From Acidobacteriota bacterium (GTDB lineage: Bacteria; Acidobacteriota; Terriglobia; Terriglobales; Acidobacteriaceae), in NCBI GenBank assembly GCA_021780315.1, contig JAJXYY010000033.1:62001-126000 (forward strand): 64,000 bases of DNA, read 5' to 3'. Numbering within the stretch: the stretch's first letter is position 1; each line of letters opens with the position of its first letter. Position numbers and translations under genes: made by a program. Of this stretch, positions 42,576 through 53,575 are shown piece after piece. Under the pieces are notes generated by a model. That model saw nothing but the letters and a program-made list of their open reading frames with translations. It was not told the DNA's origin and made no database searches.

Positions 42576-44119
42576 GCGTGGGCCTCGATGAGAGACAGGT
42601 GGTGGGCCTGGCGGAAGCCGTCGTGGGCGAGGAAGTCGGCGGCGGCCTGCATGGGGCCGGAGAGGACCTGATCGTCGTGCCAGGAGGGAACGTGCTGGCG
42701 GAAGTGGGTGCGGGCGGATTCGAGGAGCGGGGTGGTGGTGTCGCCGCGGAGATCGAGGGCGCGGGTAGCGGCGAGGGCTTCGATGGCGATGACCATCTCG
42801 GCGAGCCGGACGCTCTGCTGGAGCTTGAGGGCAGAGGTCATGCCCATGCTGACGAAGTCCTCCTGATTGCCGCTGGTGGGGATGGAGCCGGTGGAGGCGG
42901 GGCTGGCGAGGACGCGCATCTCGGCGACGAGAGCGGCGGCGGTGACCTGCGCCATCATGAGGCCGGACTGGATGCCGGGGCTGGCGGCGAGGAAGGCGGG
43001 CAGCCCCTCGTTCAAGGAGGGATTGAGGAGCCGTTCGGTGCGGCGCTCGGAGATGCCTACGAGTTGGTAGATGGCGATGGCGAGGTAGTCGAGGGCGAGG
43101 GCGAGGGGGGCACCGTGGAAGTTGCCGCCGGAGACGATCTGGTCGGGGTGTCCGGAGCGGGTGTCGTCGATGAAGACGAGCGGATTGTCGGTGGCGCTGT
43201 TGAGTTCGATGGCGAAGACGCGGCGAGCTTCGGCGAGGGTGTCCCATGCGGCGCCGTGGACCTGAGGGATGCAGCGGAGGCAGTAGGCGTCCTGGATGCG
43301 GGCGGCACCGGTGCCATGGGTTCTGGGGATAGTGGAGCCATGGAGGAGGTTGAGGAGGTGTTGGGCGCTGTGGAGTTGGCCGGGGTGGGGACGGGCGCGG
43401 TGGAGGCGGGGGTCGAGGGCTGCGGGGGTTCCGCGGAGAGCCTCCATGGTGAAGGCGGCGGCGGTCTGGGCGGAGTAGAAGAGGGCTTCGAGGCGGACGA
43501 GTTCGAGGCAGCCGAGGGAGAGCATGGCCTGGGTGCCGTTGAGCAGAGAGATGCCCTCCTTGGCGAGGAGTTGGATGGGGTGGAGGCTGGCCTGAGCGAG
43601 GGCATCGGCGGAGGGCAGGAGGGTGCCGCGATAGTGAGCGGTTCCCTCTCCGATGAGGGTGAGGGCCATGTGGGCGAGGGGTGCTAGGTCTCCGCTGGCA
43701 CCTACGCTGCCGCGCGAGGGGATGACGGGGGTGATGTCGTGGTTGAGCAGGTCGCAGATGCGCTGGGCGACGAGGGGACGGATGCCGGAGAGTCCTTTGG
43801 CGAGGACGTTGGCGCGGATGAGCATCATGCCGCGGACTACGGCGCGGGGCAGCGGCTCGCCTACTCCGCAACAGTGGGAGCGGACGAGATTGAGCTGCAT
43901 CTGGTGGAGGTCATGGTGCTCCAGCCGGATGTTGGCGAGGAGGCCGACGCCGGTGTTGAGCGCGTAGACGGGCTGAGTTCCGGCGATGGCGGCGTCTACG
44001 GCGAGACGGGAGGCGGCCATGGCGGCGATGGCGTGAGGAGCTAACTGGACTTGCTCGTGGCCGTTTGCCAGCCGGTCGACCTCGTCCACGGAAAGGCTGT
44101 TGCCATCCAAAGTGATCAT
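42572..44119 (-). CDS. hutH: Histidine ammonia-lyase
   Basis: A 515-residue enzyme carrying the ASG triad for the MIO cofactor in [19 protein letters not shown] (about residues 135-153), the [13 protein letters not shown] start motif and the [10 protein letters not shown] segment. It deaminates histidine to urocanate, the first step of the pathway. First gene of the operon; the promoter lies in the 145-bp gap to the divergent Lrp-type gene. Confidence 0.96.
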   Translation of the reverse strand: MITLDGNSLSVDEVDRLANGHEQVQLAPHAIAAMAASRLAVDAAIAGTQPVYALNTGVGLLANIRLEHHDLHQMQLNLVRSHCCGVGEPLPRAVVRGMMLIRANVLAKGLSGIRPLVAQRICDLLNHDITPVIPSRGSVGASGDLAPLAHMALTLIGEGTAHYRGTLLPSADALAQASLHPIQLLAKEGISLLNGTQAMLSLGCLELVRLEALFYSAQTAAAFTMEALRGTPAALDPRLHRARPHPGQLHSAQHLLNLLHGSTIPRTHGTGAARIQDAYCLRCIPQVHGAAWDTLAEARRVFAIELNSATDNPLVFIDDTRSGHPDQIVSGGNFHGAPLALALDYLAIAIYQLVGISERRTERLLNPSLNEGLPAFLAASPGIQSGLMMAQVTAAALVAEMRVLASPASTGSIPTSGNQEDFVSMGMTSALKLQQSVRLAEMVIAIEALAATRALDLRGDTTTPLLESARTHFRQHVPSWHDDQVLSGPMQAAADFLAHDGFRQAHHLSLIEAHA

Positions 44120-44264
44120 TACTTGAGGGTAGAGATTATGGGAGCAATGCGGAATGGAGGGTGGAGTGAATATGGGGGATTGATCCGATGATTCAGCGGG
44201 CCGATGGAATATTTTCCGTTGAATCCACTACTATGGGGAGGAATTGCCAGGTGAAGGAGATGCG
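44120..44264. promoter_or_regulatory. Divergent promoter region hutH / Lrp-type regulator
   Basis: Contains an imperfect dyad GGAATATTTTCC at 44206-44217, about 90 bp upstream of hutH and 47 bp before the regulator ATG. Position fits a site for the adjacent Lrp/AsnC protein; no binding data. Confidence 0.35.
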
Positions 44265-44750
44265 ATGCGAGATGTGGCACTGGATGCGATAGACCGGAGT
44301 ATTCTGCTGGAGCTGGTGCGGGATGCGCGGGTGGGGTTTGCGGAGTTGGGGCGGCGGGTGGGGTTGTCGGCTTCGGCGACGAATGAGCGGGTGCGGCAGT
44401 TGGAGAGCGTGGGGATTATTCAGGGGTATCGGGCGAGCATTGACCTGAAGGCGCTGGGGCTGGGGATGACGGTGTTTATCCGGCTGACGTGCGATGGGCA
44501 GCGGTATCGTCCGTTTCTGAAGTTTCTGCAAGGGCTGGATTCGGTGCAGGAGTGCCATCATCTGACGGGCGGCGATGCTTTTTTGCTGAAGGTGGAGCTG
44601 GCGTCTACGGATGAGCTGGAGGCGCTGATTGAGAAGCTGCTGCCATATGGGATGCCTACGACGAGCCTGGTGCTGTCGACGCCGATCGCGCGGGGGCAGG
44701 ATACGCACCTGCTGCGGGAGTTGACGACGCGGGGGAAGCGGGGTGGGTGA
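44265..44750 (+). CDS. Lrp/AsnC-family regulator, probable hut operon regulator
   Basis: A 161-residue protein: N-terminal helix-turn-helix (LDAIDRSILLELVRDARVGFAELGRRVGLSASATNERVRQLESVGIIQGY) and C-terminal RAM effector domain (VFIRLTCDGQ...VQECHHLTGGDAFLLKVELASTDELEALIEKLLPYG). ATG 44265 has AAGGAGA upstream; a TTG at 44244 is an alternative. Divergent to hutH, so histidine or urocanate may be its ligand (inference). Confidence 0.88.
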   Translation: MRDVALDAIDRSILLELVRDARVGFAELGRRVGLSASATNERVRQLESVGIIQGYRASIDLKALGLGMTVFIRLTCDGQRYRPFLKFLQGLDSVQECHHLTGGDAFLLKVELASTDELEALIEKLLPYGMPTTSLVLSTPIARGQDTHLLRELTTRGKRGG

Positions 44751-44936
44751 GGTACCCCTCCTTCCCCCACTATTTGCGCAAAGTCTTCGAATGATTAGGG
44801 TTAGGGGTGGACTTGAGGGTTTTTGGGTGGGGCTTGTTATTTTTGGGGGAGTGGCTTTTGGGGCGTGGGTGCGGTTGGGTGGGGGTTAGCGTGTCAAGGG
44901 GGAGGGTGGGGTATGCAGGGCGAGTGGGCACGAGGC

Positions 44937-45182
44937 CTAGCTAGACAAGGAGGCGGTCTTGTTGCGCTGGGCAGGCCTGACGGAGCGACTGGCGATCTTC
45001 TTGAGGCCGCGCAAGGCTTCGTTGACCGACTGAGAGTCTGGAAAGGTGTCGAGGAGATCGGGGTCGATGATGGCGAGATTTGTCCCCAGCTTGAGGCGGT
45101 CGAAGTATTTGCCGCGTACACCTTTGCTGAAGTCGAGATTTGGGCGGGGAGCGAGAGGGTCGAGTTGCTTAGCCTTCTTCAT
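44937..45182 (-). CDS. Putative antitoxin (BrnA-like) of the BrnT-type pair
   Basis: An 81-residue basic protein with LDFSKGVRGKYFDRLKLGTNLAIIDPDLLDTFPDSQSVNEALRGLKKIA, which resembles short antitoxins with a FPDSxSVNEALR helix. It overlaps the toxin gene by 14 bp downstream, as usual for BrnTA pairs. The family call is tentative. Confidence 0.65.
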   Translation of the reverse strand: MKKAKQLDPLAPRPNLDFSKGVRGKYFDRLKLGTNLAIIDPDLLDTFPDSQSVNEALRGLKKIASRSVRPAQRNKTASLSS

Positions 45183-45456
45183 ATTGTGCTACCTCGGCTG
45201 CAGTGGCAGGACGGGCTCCGATGAGACGGATGCCTGAGGTGGTTTCAGTGTAAACGACGAAGAGCAAACGGAAGTGGATGGACATGCCAACGGTGATGAA
45301 TCGGTTCTCGTCAATCGAATGCTGATCGTCTGGCAGCGTGGACGAGAGCGGATCGTCGAAGACGGTGATTGCCTCGGAAAAGGAGACTCCGTGCTTGGCG
45401 AGATTGCTTTCGGCTTTGGCCGGATCGAACTCGAAGTACAGTCGGGAAGATGTCAT
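45169..45456 (-). CDS. BrnT-family toxin (RNase-type)
   Basis: A 95-residue protein matching the BrnT pattern: FEFDPAKAESNLAKHGVSFSEAITVFDDPLS, then ENRFITVGMSIHFRLLFVVYTE and IRLIGARPATAAEVAQYEEG. BrnT folds like RelE RNases and is neutralised by its partner. Toxin gene first, antitoxin second, overlapping, which suits autoregulation. Confidence 0.82.
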   Translation of the reverse strand: MTSSRLYFEFDPAKAESNLAKHGVSFSEAITVFDDPLSSTLPDDQHSIDENRFITVGMSIHFRLLFVVYTETTSGIRLIGARPATAAEVAQYEEG

Positions 45457-45598
45457 GCACGTTTTGTATGAAGGTACAGCATGACAGGTAGTTGCGGATT
45501 TCTGAGCTGCAAGGATGTGCGACAGATTTAGCGAGGAAGTGGAGTGGCTAGTGTTCTGGCGGCGGGCTGGGCCGGAGAGGGTGGTGGGATTTTATCGC

Positions 45599-45701
45599 TG
45601 GGGAGAGGAAAGCGGTTCGCGCTGGGCGCGAAGGCCCATATCTCAAAAGCGAGATATGGGGCACCCAGTTTTGTGGCTTGGGGAGATGTGGGCCACCCGC
45701 C
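45599..45701 (+). repeat. Dispersed hairpin repeat, copy B
   Basis: Stem CCCATATCTC (45635-45644), loop AAAAGC, GAGATATGGG (45651-45660), with flanks AGCGGTTCGCG upstream and GGGCCACCCGCC downstream. Same family as copies A, C and D. Confidence 0.8.
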
Positions 45702-45739
45702 GTTTGAGGCCGGTGGGCTTGGTGGGGTTTTTATCGTTT

Positions 45740-45848
45740 GGGGAGAGGAAGGCGGTTCGCGCTTCGCACGAATGCCCACTCATGCGATGAAACTGCATGA
45801 ATGGGGCACCCGGGGTAGTGGTGTCATTGGATGTATGGGCCACCCGCC
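45740..45848 (+). repeat. Dispersed hairpin repeat, copy C
   Basis: CCCACTCATGC (45775-45785), loop GATGAAACT, GCATGAATGGGG (45795-45806). About 100 bp are nearly identical to copy D at 63730-63837. Together with copy B it fills the gap 45457-45873, which has no gene. Confidence 0.82.
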
Positions 45849-45873
45849 CGATCATCAACCGATTAGTTGTTGA

Positions 45874-46089
45874 TCATGCTTTACTCGCCATTTGACGGAG
45901 CTCTTCGTGAAGAACCTGCCGGCGTTCGTATCGATGTCCATAAGCAAACAGCTCTTCAATTGGAATTGGCATTGCAGGTTCAGAGCTGCGGAGAGGGCGG
46001 TGTCGAACAAGTTGGTGATCTTTCGCGTGAAGATCCTCAAGTTCCGTAAGTATCTCCGCGAGTCTTTCATTGTTAATCTCGTTAAGCAT
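45874..46089 (-). CDS. Small helical protein of unknown function
   Basis: A 71-residue protein with amphipathic helices (LNEINNERLAEILTELEDLHAKDHQLV and HRYERRQVLHEELRQMASKA) and the acidic-hydrophobic PIPIEELFAYG. The heptad-like pattern looks like a real protein, but nothing identifies a family. Weak ribosome site. Confidence 0.45.
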   Translation of the reverse strand: MLNEINNERLAEILTELEDLHAKDHQLVRHRPLRSSEPAMPIPIEELFAYGHRYERRQVLHEELRQMASKA

Positions 46090-46194
46090 ACGGGCAGGTT
46101 AGCATGTGTCGGGTCGTTCCAGCCGCCAGCCTAAATATGAATCCTCTCATCATGGATCTGCCAGCCGCGTGGGGGCATCGTATCAAAGATACGA

Positions 46195-46267
46195 ACTCAC
46201 CCATACGTGATGAGATTGCGCATGAATGGGCACCAGAATTTTGACGTTTTGTGGATAGACCCACCCG
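46195..46267 (+). repeat. Degenerate dispersed hairpin repeat, copy E
   Basis: A decayed copy with CCCATACGT, loop GATGAGATT, then GCGCATGAATGGGCACC and a final CCCACCCGACGG. It ends 23 bp before the ATG at 46290, so the repeat lies in that gene's leader. Confidence 0.55.
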
Positions 46268-46289
46268 ACGGCCAACGTATGCTGGAGAT

Positions 46290-46838
46290 ATGACCATGCG
46301 TGTGTTGTCTCTGTCTCTATTGATGATGTCCTCTACTTTGTACGCTCAAACAACTTGGAAAGGCCTCAAATTCGGGATGAACAGGATTGAGGTTGTAAAG
46401 ACTATACCTGACTACCAGCTAACACCTATAAGCGACACTCAGATGTTGTCAAAAGTAGACTTCATCCTGAATCCTGCTGGTATGAACGCGTACTATCCTT
46501 TCACGGTACGGACCAATTTCGATGCTGGGGGCCGTCTGGACATTGTGATGTTGAACCTCGACACTGCGGACATGGTTCGTCAAAAGAAAAGCAATGATGA
46601 GGGCGCTGCTGTAGCCCTTGCCGTGTTTGGCCTCGACACGCAATTTGCTGCTAAGTACGGAGCGCCGTCGAAAGTAGAAGGTAATTGCGCGGAAATTGAG
46701 CAGGCCTATGCATCCCATCAAACGCAGTTCTGCTCGAAAACTTGGGGCGCGGATGGCCAAAGTGTGTCCTTCTATTGGACGATGAGCCCTACGAGGCCTG
46801 TGCTCGGCATTCAATACCAAGCACTGCCTGACCTGTAG
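46290..46838 (+). CDS. Secreted protein of unknown function
   Basis: A 182-residue protein with signal peptide (RVLSLSLLMMSSTLYAQ), then TTWKGLKFGMNRIEVVKTIPDYQL, a short motif seen in periplasmic proteins with a W-G-x-x-FGM start, and two cysteines (NCAEIE, QFCSKTW) that could pair. ATG 46290 chosen by signal-peptide position. Function not recognised. Confidence 0.65.
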   Translation: MTMRVLSLSLLMMSSTLYAQTTWKGLKFGMNRIEVVKTIPDYQLTPISDTQMLSKVDFILNPAGMNAYYPFTVRTNFDAGGRLDIVMLNLDTADMVRQKKSNDEGAAVALAVFGLDTQFAAKYGAPSKVEGNCAEIEQAYASHQTQFCSKTWGADGQSVSFYWTMSPTRPVLGIQYQALPDL

Positions 46839-46868
46839 TTGCTACTCTTGATTTAGTCACTCGATGTT

Positions 46869-48737
<1,869 letters not shown>

Positions 48738-48872
48738 GAGGTAAGTGTAGATGGCTGGGAGGGATTTTGTGAGTGGCAGGAGATGGGACTTTTGTGGGAG
48801 TTGGAGAAAAGAGATGCCCCATCCGCGCGGTCGCTTGGATGGGGCATGTGGTGATGGGGTTGTGTGAGTTGG

Positions 48873-51800
48873 TTAGAAGATGACCTTGAGTGCGAACTGG
48901 GTGTTGTAGGGTTCGCCGGGGCCGATGCCGGGTGCGCCGAAGAAGGTGCCGATGGTGGAGGTGATGACTCCGCCAGCACTGGTCTGAGGGGCTCCGACGG
49001 GAGCGAGGTTGACGGTGTTGAAGAGGTTGAACATCTCCGCCCGGAACTGGGTGGAGACGCGCTCAGTGATTTTGGTGTTCTTGAAGATGGAAAGGTCTAC
49101 ATCCTTGAAGCCGGGGTTGTAGAACTGGTTGCGGCGCTGGGTGCTGTAGGTTCCCTGCGCGGGATCGGTGAAGGCGGCGGAGTTGAACCAGGTGACGACG
49201 CCACTGTTGATGCTGTGGGAGACACCGGCGAAGGGATTGACGCCGGGTACGAGGTTGGCACGGTCAGCGTACTCGCCGTTGCCGCTGGCGTTGGAGTTGG
49301 CTACGACGGAGAAGGGCTGTCCACCGTGGAGGGAGAGGGTGCTGTTGACTTCCCATCCGTGGGTGAGGAGCTTGGGTCCGAAGTGTCCGCTGGGGACGAG
49401 GTAGTTGAAGTAGGCGGAGAAGGTGTGACGGGTGTCGAAGTCGCTGTTTCCGTACTCGCCAGCAAGGTTGAAGCTGTTCTGCGGCAGGTAGGGTACGAGA
49501 CCTGTTTCGTAATCGAGTGCGTGAGACCAGGTGTAGTTGGCCTGGGTGGTGAGTCCGTGCCAGGCGGAGGTGCGGAGGATGGCCTGGAGGGAGTTGTAGT
49601 TGGCGTTGAGATCGCTGTTGAGCTGGTTGATGACGCCGAAGTTGGGGAATTTGTTGAAGAAGGGGCGAGTGCACTGCTGCGGGCTGTACTGGCTGGGGCA
49701 GTTGGGTGCGGTGGTAAGGAAGCCGCTGCCCTGTGCGGCCTGGTTGATGTCCTGGACCTCGGTGAGGTGGCGGGAGAGTGTGCCGAGATAACCGAGTTGG
49801 AAGACGATGGAGTTGCCGAGGCTTTGCTGGAGGTTGAGGTTGTAGCTATAGGTGTAGGACTGGCGGAAGTTGGGGTTGACGGAGAAGACGTTGGTGACAC
49901 CTGCACCGGCGAGTGCCTGCGACAGGCTGGGGAAGAGTGGGACGTTGTTCTGGATGACGTAGCCACCGACGGCGGCGGCGGCGACGGGATTGGCGCCGGC
50001 GGGGTTATTGCCTACACCGAGGGCACCACTGTTGGTGGTTCCGCGGAGGTTGAGCAGGGGAAGCATGTAGGGCGTATCGAAGTACATACCGATGCCGCCA
50101 CGGATGACGAGGTTGTTGCTGACGTTGTAGGCAGCACCGACGCGGGGGCTGATGGCTCCCTTGTAGGGGCTGTAGATGTTGGCGGCGTTCTGGCCCTGGA
50201 CGTCGAAGCCGTTGGCGGAGTTGGGATTGAAGGAGGTGAGGTTGCTGTAGGGGTTGTGAATGGCTCCGGCGTAGTCGTAGCGGAGGCCGTAGTTGAGGTT
50301 GAATTTGGAGCTGAGTTGCCAGGCGTCCTGGGCGAAGAGGTCGAAGGTGTTCTCGAAGACCTGACGCTTGGCATCGCCGAGGACGATGGAGGAGTTGGAG
50401 ACACATCCGGCGAGGAAGTCGGCGAGGAAGAGGATGTTGTTGTCGCCGTTGGTATTGGGCGCGGTCTGGCCGAGGTTTTTGGTGGCGAGGGCGTTGCAGG
50501 CCGCGGAGCCTGCGCCTGGGTTCCAGGGGCCTTGTGAGCCGTCGAAGGTGAAGGCACCGCGTGAACCGGTCTGATAGAAGTCATCGACCTGGGCCTGTCG
50601 GAACTCACCGCCGAAGCGGAACTCGTGTTTGCCGATGGTGTAGGAGAGCGCGTCGTCGAGGTGACCGGTGATGTCGTTACGACCTTCGGGTGGGGTTACG
50701 CCGAGAGGATCGAAGCCACTGCCGCTGCCGGTGAGACCGGAGCCTGCGGCCGAGGGTCCGATGACGATCTTGGGGGAGCCAGCGAGGCTGACGTCAGTGA
50801 CGCCGGTGTTGAGACCCAGAGCGACGGGGTTGTAGCTGTGGTTGACGTCGGAGAAGACCTGATTGAAGTAGTTGACGCCGACGAAGAGCTGGTTCGCAAT
50901 CTTGGGCGAGAAGATGTGGTTGTAGACGATGGAGTAGTTCTGGACGTGGATGGGAGCTTCTTCGTAGTAGGGCGAGAGGTAGGAGGAGGTGGGAGCGGTC
51001 TGGTTGCCCTGTCCTGCGTACCATTTTACGGAGAGCTGGTTGCTGGGGTTGAAGGTGTGGTCGAGCTTGATGATGCCGTTGAAGCTGTGACCGTTTTCGG
51101 TGCCGGGGTTGAAGTAGTTGCCGGACTGGGCGGGGCCGTTGAGTGCGGAGCCTGGCCAGAGGGTGGCTAGGAGATTCTTAGAGACGGGATTGACGGGGAC
51201 ACCGTAGAACGCGAGGACGTTCTGGGCAGCGGTCTGATAGGCGGCGGAAGGCTCGGTGGAGCTGGCCTGGTTGCCGATGACGAAGTTCTGGTGCTCGTAG
51301 GTGAGGAAGAAGAAGGTTTTGTCGCGGAAGATGGGACCGCCGAGCGAGAAGCCGTAGTCGATATCACGGGTTTTGTTTTTGGGTGATCCGTTGGCGAAGG
51401 GGGTGATGGCGGCGAAGAACTCATTGCGGTTGAAGTAGTAGGCGGAGCCGTGGAACTGGTTGGCGCCTGACTTGATGGAGAGGTTGACGGTACCACCGGC
51501 GTTACGACCGCTTTCGGGGGTTCCGCTGGTGACGAAGGAGAACTGCTCGACTGCGTCGAGGGGGAGGACGATGCCTGCGATGCCGGAGACACCGCCCTGG
51601 TTGACGGCGGGGATATTCCACCAGAGGTCGTTGTTGTCGGTACCTTCGATCTGCCAGTTGACCTGATTGGAGCGAGTTCCGTTGACGGAGGCGACACCGG
51701 CGCCGCCACCGATGGAGTATCCGGCAAATCCGGGGGTGAACTGAAGGAGCTGGGTGAAGTCACGTCCGTTGTTAGGTGCGTCGTTGACGACCTGGCTGGG

Positions 51801-52241
51801 GATGTCGGTGGTCTGGGTGGCACTGGTGGTATCGAGTGCGAGCCCGGCTGCGTCGACCTCTACGGTGGTAGCGGAGGTGGAGAGCGGGAGGACGACGGGC
51901 ACGGTATAGATGGCACCGGCGGAGACCGTGATCTTGTCAGTTTTGACGGTCTGAAAGCCGGAGAAGGAGACGGTGATGCTGTAGAGACCTACAGGGAGGT
52001 CCTGGAAGTTGAACTCGCCACCAGAGGAGCTGGTTGCGTTGCGGGTGATACCAGTGGCGGTTTGTACGGCGACTACGGTGGCGTTTGCGATGACGGCGCC
52101 GGTGTGGTCCGTAACGGTGCCGTTGATGCCGCCGCGGAAGGACTGGGCCAGGCCAGCGGGAGAACACACGATCAGGATGGCTGCGAGGAGCGCGAAGAGG
52201 GACTGTACGGCACGAAGAGACCGATGTTGGGACGGCTGCAT
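48873..52241 (-). CDS. TonB-dependent receptor-like outer-membrane protein with carboxypeptidase-regulatory-like domain
   Basis: A 1122-residue protein: signal peptide (SLFALLAAILIVCSPAGLAQ), N-terminal CarboxypepD_reg-like domain (GGINGTVTDHTGAVIANATVVAVQTATGITRNATSSSGGEFNFQDLPVGLYSITVSFSGFQTV), plug domain (NDAPNNGRDFTQLLQFTPGF..NGTRSNQVNWQIEGTDNN) and a large beta-barrel ending in aromatic KVIF. This is the Oar-like class highly expanded in Acidobacteriota. Substrate unknown; no plug ligand motif or neighbour identifies it. Confidence 0.92.
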   Translation of the reverse strand: MQPSQHRSLRAVQSLFALLAAILIVCSPAGLAQSFRGGINGTVTDHTGAVIANATVVAVQTATGITRNATSSSGGEFNFQDLPVGLYSITVSFSGFQTVKTDKITVSAGAIYTVPVVLPLSTSATTVEVDAAGLALDTTSATQTTDIPSQVVNDAPNNGRDFTQLLQFTPGFAGYSIGGGAGVASVNGTRSNQVNWQIEGTDNNDLWWNIPAVNQGGVSGIAGIVLPLDAVEQFSFVTSGTPESGRNAGGTVNLSIKSGANQFHGSAYYFNRNEFFAAITPFANGSPKNKTRDIDYGFSLGGPIFRDKTFFFLTYEHQNFVIGNQASSTEPSAAYQTAAQNVLAFYGVPVNPVSKNLLATLWPGSALNGPAQSGNYFNPGTENGHSFNGIIKLDHTFNPSNQLSVKWYAGQGNQTAPTSSYLSPYYEEAPIHVQNYSIVYNHIFSPKIANQLFVGVNYFNQVFSDVNHSYNPVALGLNTGVTDVSLAGSPKIVIGPSAAGSGLTGSGSGFDPLGVTPPEGRNDITGHLDDALSYTIGKHEFRFGGEFRQAQVDDFYQTGSRGAFTFDGSQGPWNPGAGSAACNALATKNLGQTAPNTNGDNNILFLADFLAGCVSNSSIVLGDAKRQVFENTFDLFAQDAWQLSSKFNLNYGLRYDYAGAIHNPYSNLTSFNPNSANGFDVQGQNAANIYSPYKGAISPRVGAAYNVSNNLVIRGGIGMYFDTPYMLPLLNLRGTTNSGALGVGNNPAGANPVAAAAVGGYVIQNNVPLFPSLSQALAGAGVTNVFSVNPNFRQSYTYSYNLNLQQSLGNSIVFQLGYLGTLSRHLTEVQDINQAAQGSGFLTTAPNCPSQYSPQQCTRPFFNKFPNFGVINQLNSDLNANYNSLQAILRTSAWHGLTTQANYTWSHALDYETGLVPYLPQNSFNLAGEYGNSDFDTRHTFSAYFNYLVPSGHFGPKLLTHGWEVNSTLSLHGGQPFSVVANSNASGNGEYADRANLVPGVNPFAGVSHSINSGVVTWFNSAAFTDPAQGTYSTQRRNQFYNPGFKDVDLSIFKNTKITERVSTQFRAEMFNLFNTVNLAPVGAPQTSAGGVITSTIGTFFGAPGIGPGEPYNTQFALKVIF

Positions 52242-52724
52242 AAAACCTCCAAAAAAAGAAAACAGTGGGCCAGCCGCGCTGCAGGCGGGGGGCTTGGATG
52301 GGTATGTATGGGTGCCGAAGAATCTCGTCGCAACGGGGGTGCGAGATGGCTCCGTATTAAGCCGGGAAAGGACAGCCTTGAAGCAAGAGTGCAGCTTTGA
52401 GGTAGAGAGAGTCCGTACTCCTTTTCAGGAGTATGCCGGGAAATACTTACTAGTTGCGATGAGGAGCCTGCGCCACAACGATGGGATGCAGGAGCGTCAC
52501 TACGATTGAGTTAGCAGGACCCGGTGATCTGGGGGAACTTCAATGTAAGTGTGACTATGTTGATCTAGTGTAAATGTCGACTGGAGATGGTGCAAGCGGT
52601 TTTGCGTCGGCGGTCATGCGATGGCCTGCATGATTGGCCACTCATGCAGTGGTGGAACAATTGTATCTATGGTGGTTACATTTATGCGGATGACCGTTTG
52701 ATGTTGTGCCTTGACCGAGAAGGG
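52242..52724. other. 483-bp gap upstream of the TonB-dependent receptor
   Basis: No credible gene on either strand; several short open frames are shadows. The receptor promoter must be here (minus strand). No repeat, RNA or terminator was recognised. Confidence 0.4.
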
Positions 52725-53543
52725 TTATGCCTGGCCGCGTTGAAGCTCCTTCGTTTTAATCACGATGAGGTATTCGTAGAAGGCCTGGAGGGTAGCGTAG
52801 GTGAGGCCTGCGGCGCCGTCGAGGATGGCTCCGCGGAGGAAGACCATGTAGAGCCACTTGATGAGGGGTCGGCCGGGGAGGCGGTAGAAGATGGCCTTCT
52901 GGTGGAGGCGGCGGGTGTGGAAGTCGGGGTGGCGGAGGGCGGTGTGGAGGGAGGGGTTCTGTAGGCCCTGCTGGTGGTAGATGAGTTCGGCTTCCATGTT
53001 GGAGTAGAGATTGTGTTTGGCGACCCAGTGGGCGATGCCCTTGGCGAAGGGGAAGTGGTCGAGGGGATAGCTGAGGTCGGCGACGATGCCCTGGACTTCG
53101 AGGACTTCGTTGATGGCGCGGGTGTAGCGGGCGTGCTGGGGGCGGACGAGGCGGATGTAGAAGGGTGAGATCTGGGCGTGTTTGAGCCAGGTGCCGAAGA
53201 GGAAGTCGCGACGGCGGAGACGAAAGGCGTTTACCTGGGGCGGGGCGGCGAGGGCGAGTTGCTGCATCTCGCGGGAGAGTTCGGGGGTAGGTCGCTCGTC
53301 GGCGTCGAGGAGGAAGACCCAGGGGTATTTGAAGGGGATGGAGGTGAGTGCGGCGTTGCGGTGGGTGGCGTAGTCGTCGAAGGCGCGCTGATGGGTGTGG
53401 GCTCCTGCGGCGTGGGCGATGGCGAGGGTGTTGTCGGTGGAGAAGGAGTCGAAGACGTGGATGTCGTCGGACCAGGCGACGGAGTCGAGGGCGGCGGGGA
53501 GGTCGTGCTGCTCGTTGCGGGTGAGGATGAGGACGGAGATCAT
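52725..53543 (-). CDS. Glycosyltransferase family 2 (WaaE/KdtX-like)
   Basis: A 272-residue GT-A enzyme: SVLILTRNEQHDLPAALDSVAWSDDIHVFDSFSTDNT at the N-terminus, the DxD-like FLLDADERPTPEL metal motif at about residues 85-97 and a C-terminal YHQQGL/ RPLIKWLYMVFLRGAILDG membrane-proximal part. Such enzymes add sugars to lipopolysaccharide core or related glycolipids. It is the last gene of the polyketide-lipid cluster, so it may glycosylate that product; alternatively it is independent. Confidence 0.85.
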   Translation of the reverse strand: MISVLILTRNEQHDLPAALDSVAWSDDIHVFDSFSTDNTLAIAHAAGAHTHQRAFDDYATHRNAALTSIPFKYPWVFLLDADERPTPELSREMQQLALAAPPQVNAFRLRRRDFLFGTWLKHAQISPFYIRLVRPQHARYTRAINEVLEVQGIVADLSYPLDHFPFAKGIAHWVAKHNLYSNMEAELIYHQQGLQNPSLHTALRHPDFHTRRLHQKAIFYRLPGRPLIKWLYMVFLRGAILDGAAGLTYATLQAFYEYLIVIKTKELQRGQA

Positions 53544-53575
53544 CTGGCGAGTATGGTAACGCGGGGCGGGGGGAG

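Noticed and set aside
40917-43871. 984-codon minus-strand frame
   Set aside because: Same situation: Arg/His-rich shadow of hutH fused to true hutU, which starts at 42575.
45457-45873. CRISPR-like tandem repeats
   Set aside because: Copies are few, about 100 bp, irregularly spaced, contain hairpins and recur elsewhere in the window; no repeat-spacer array or cas gene.
48738-48872. Possible glmS ribozyme upstream of glmS
   Set aside because: No conserved ribozyme core is visible in this 135-bp gap, and the class is typical of Firmicutes.
48864-50537. 557-codon plus-strand frame opposite the TonB-dependent receptor
   Set aside because: Val/Gly/Glu low-complexity antisense shadow; no ribosome site or recognisable domain.
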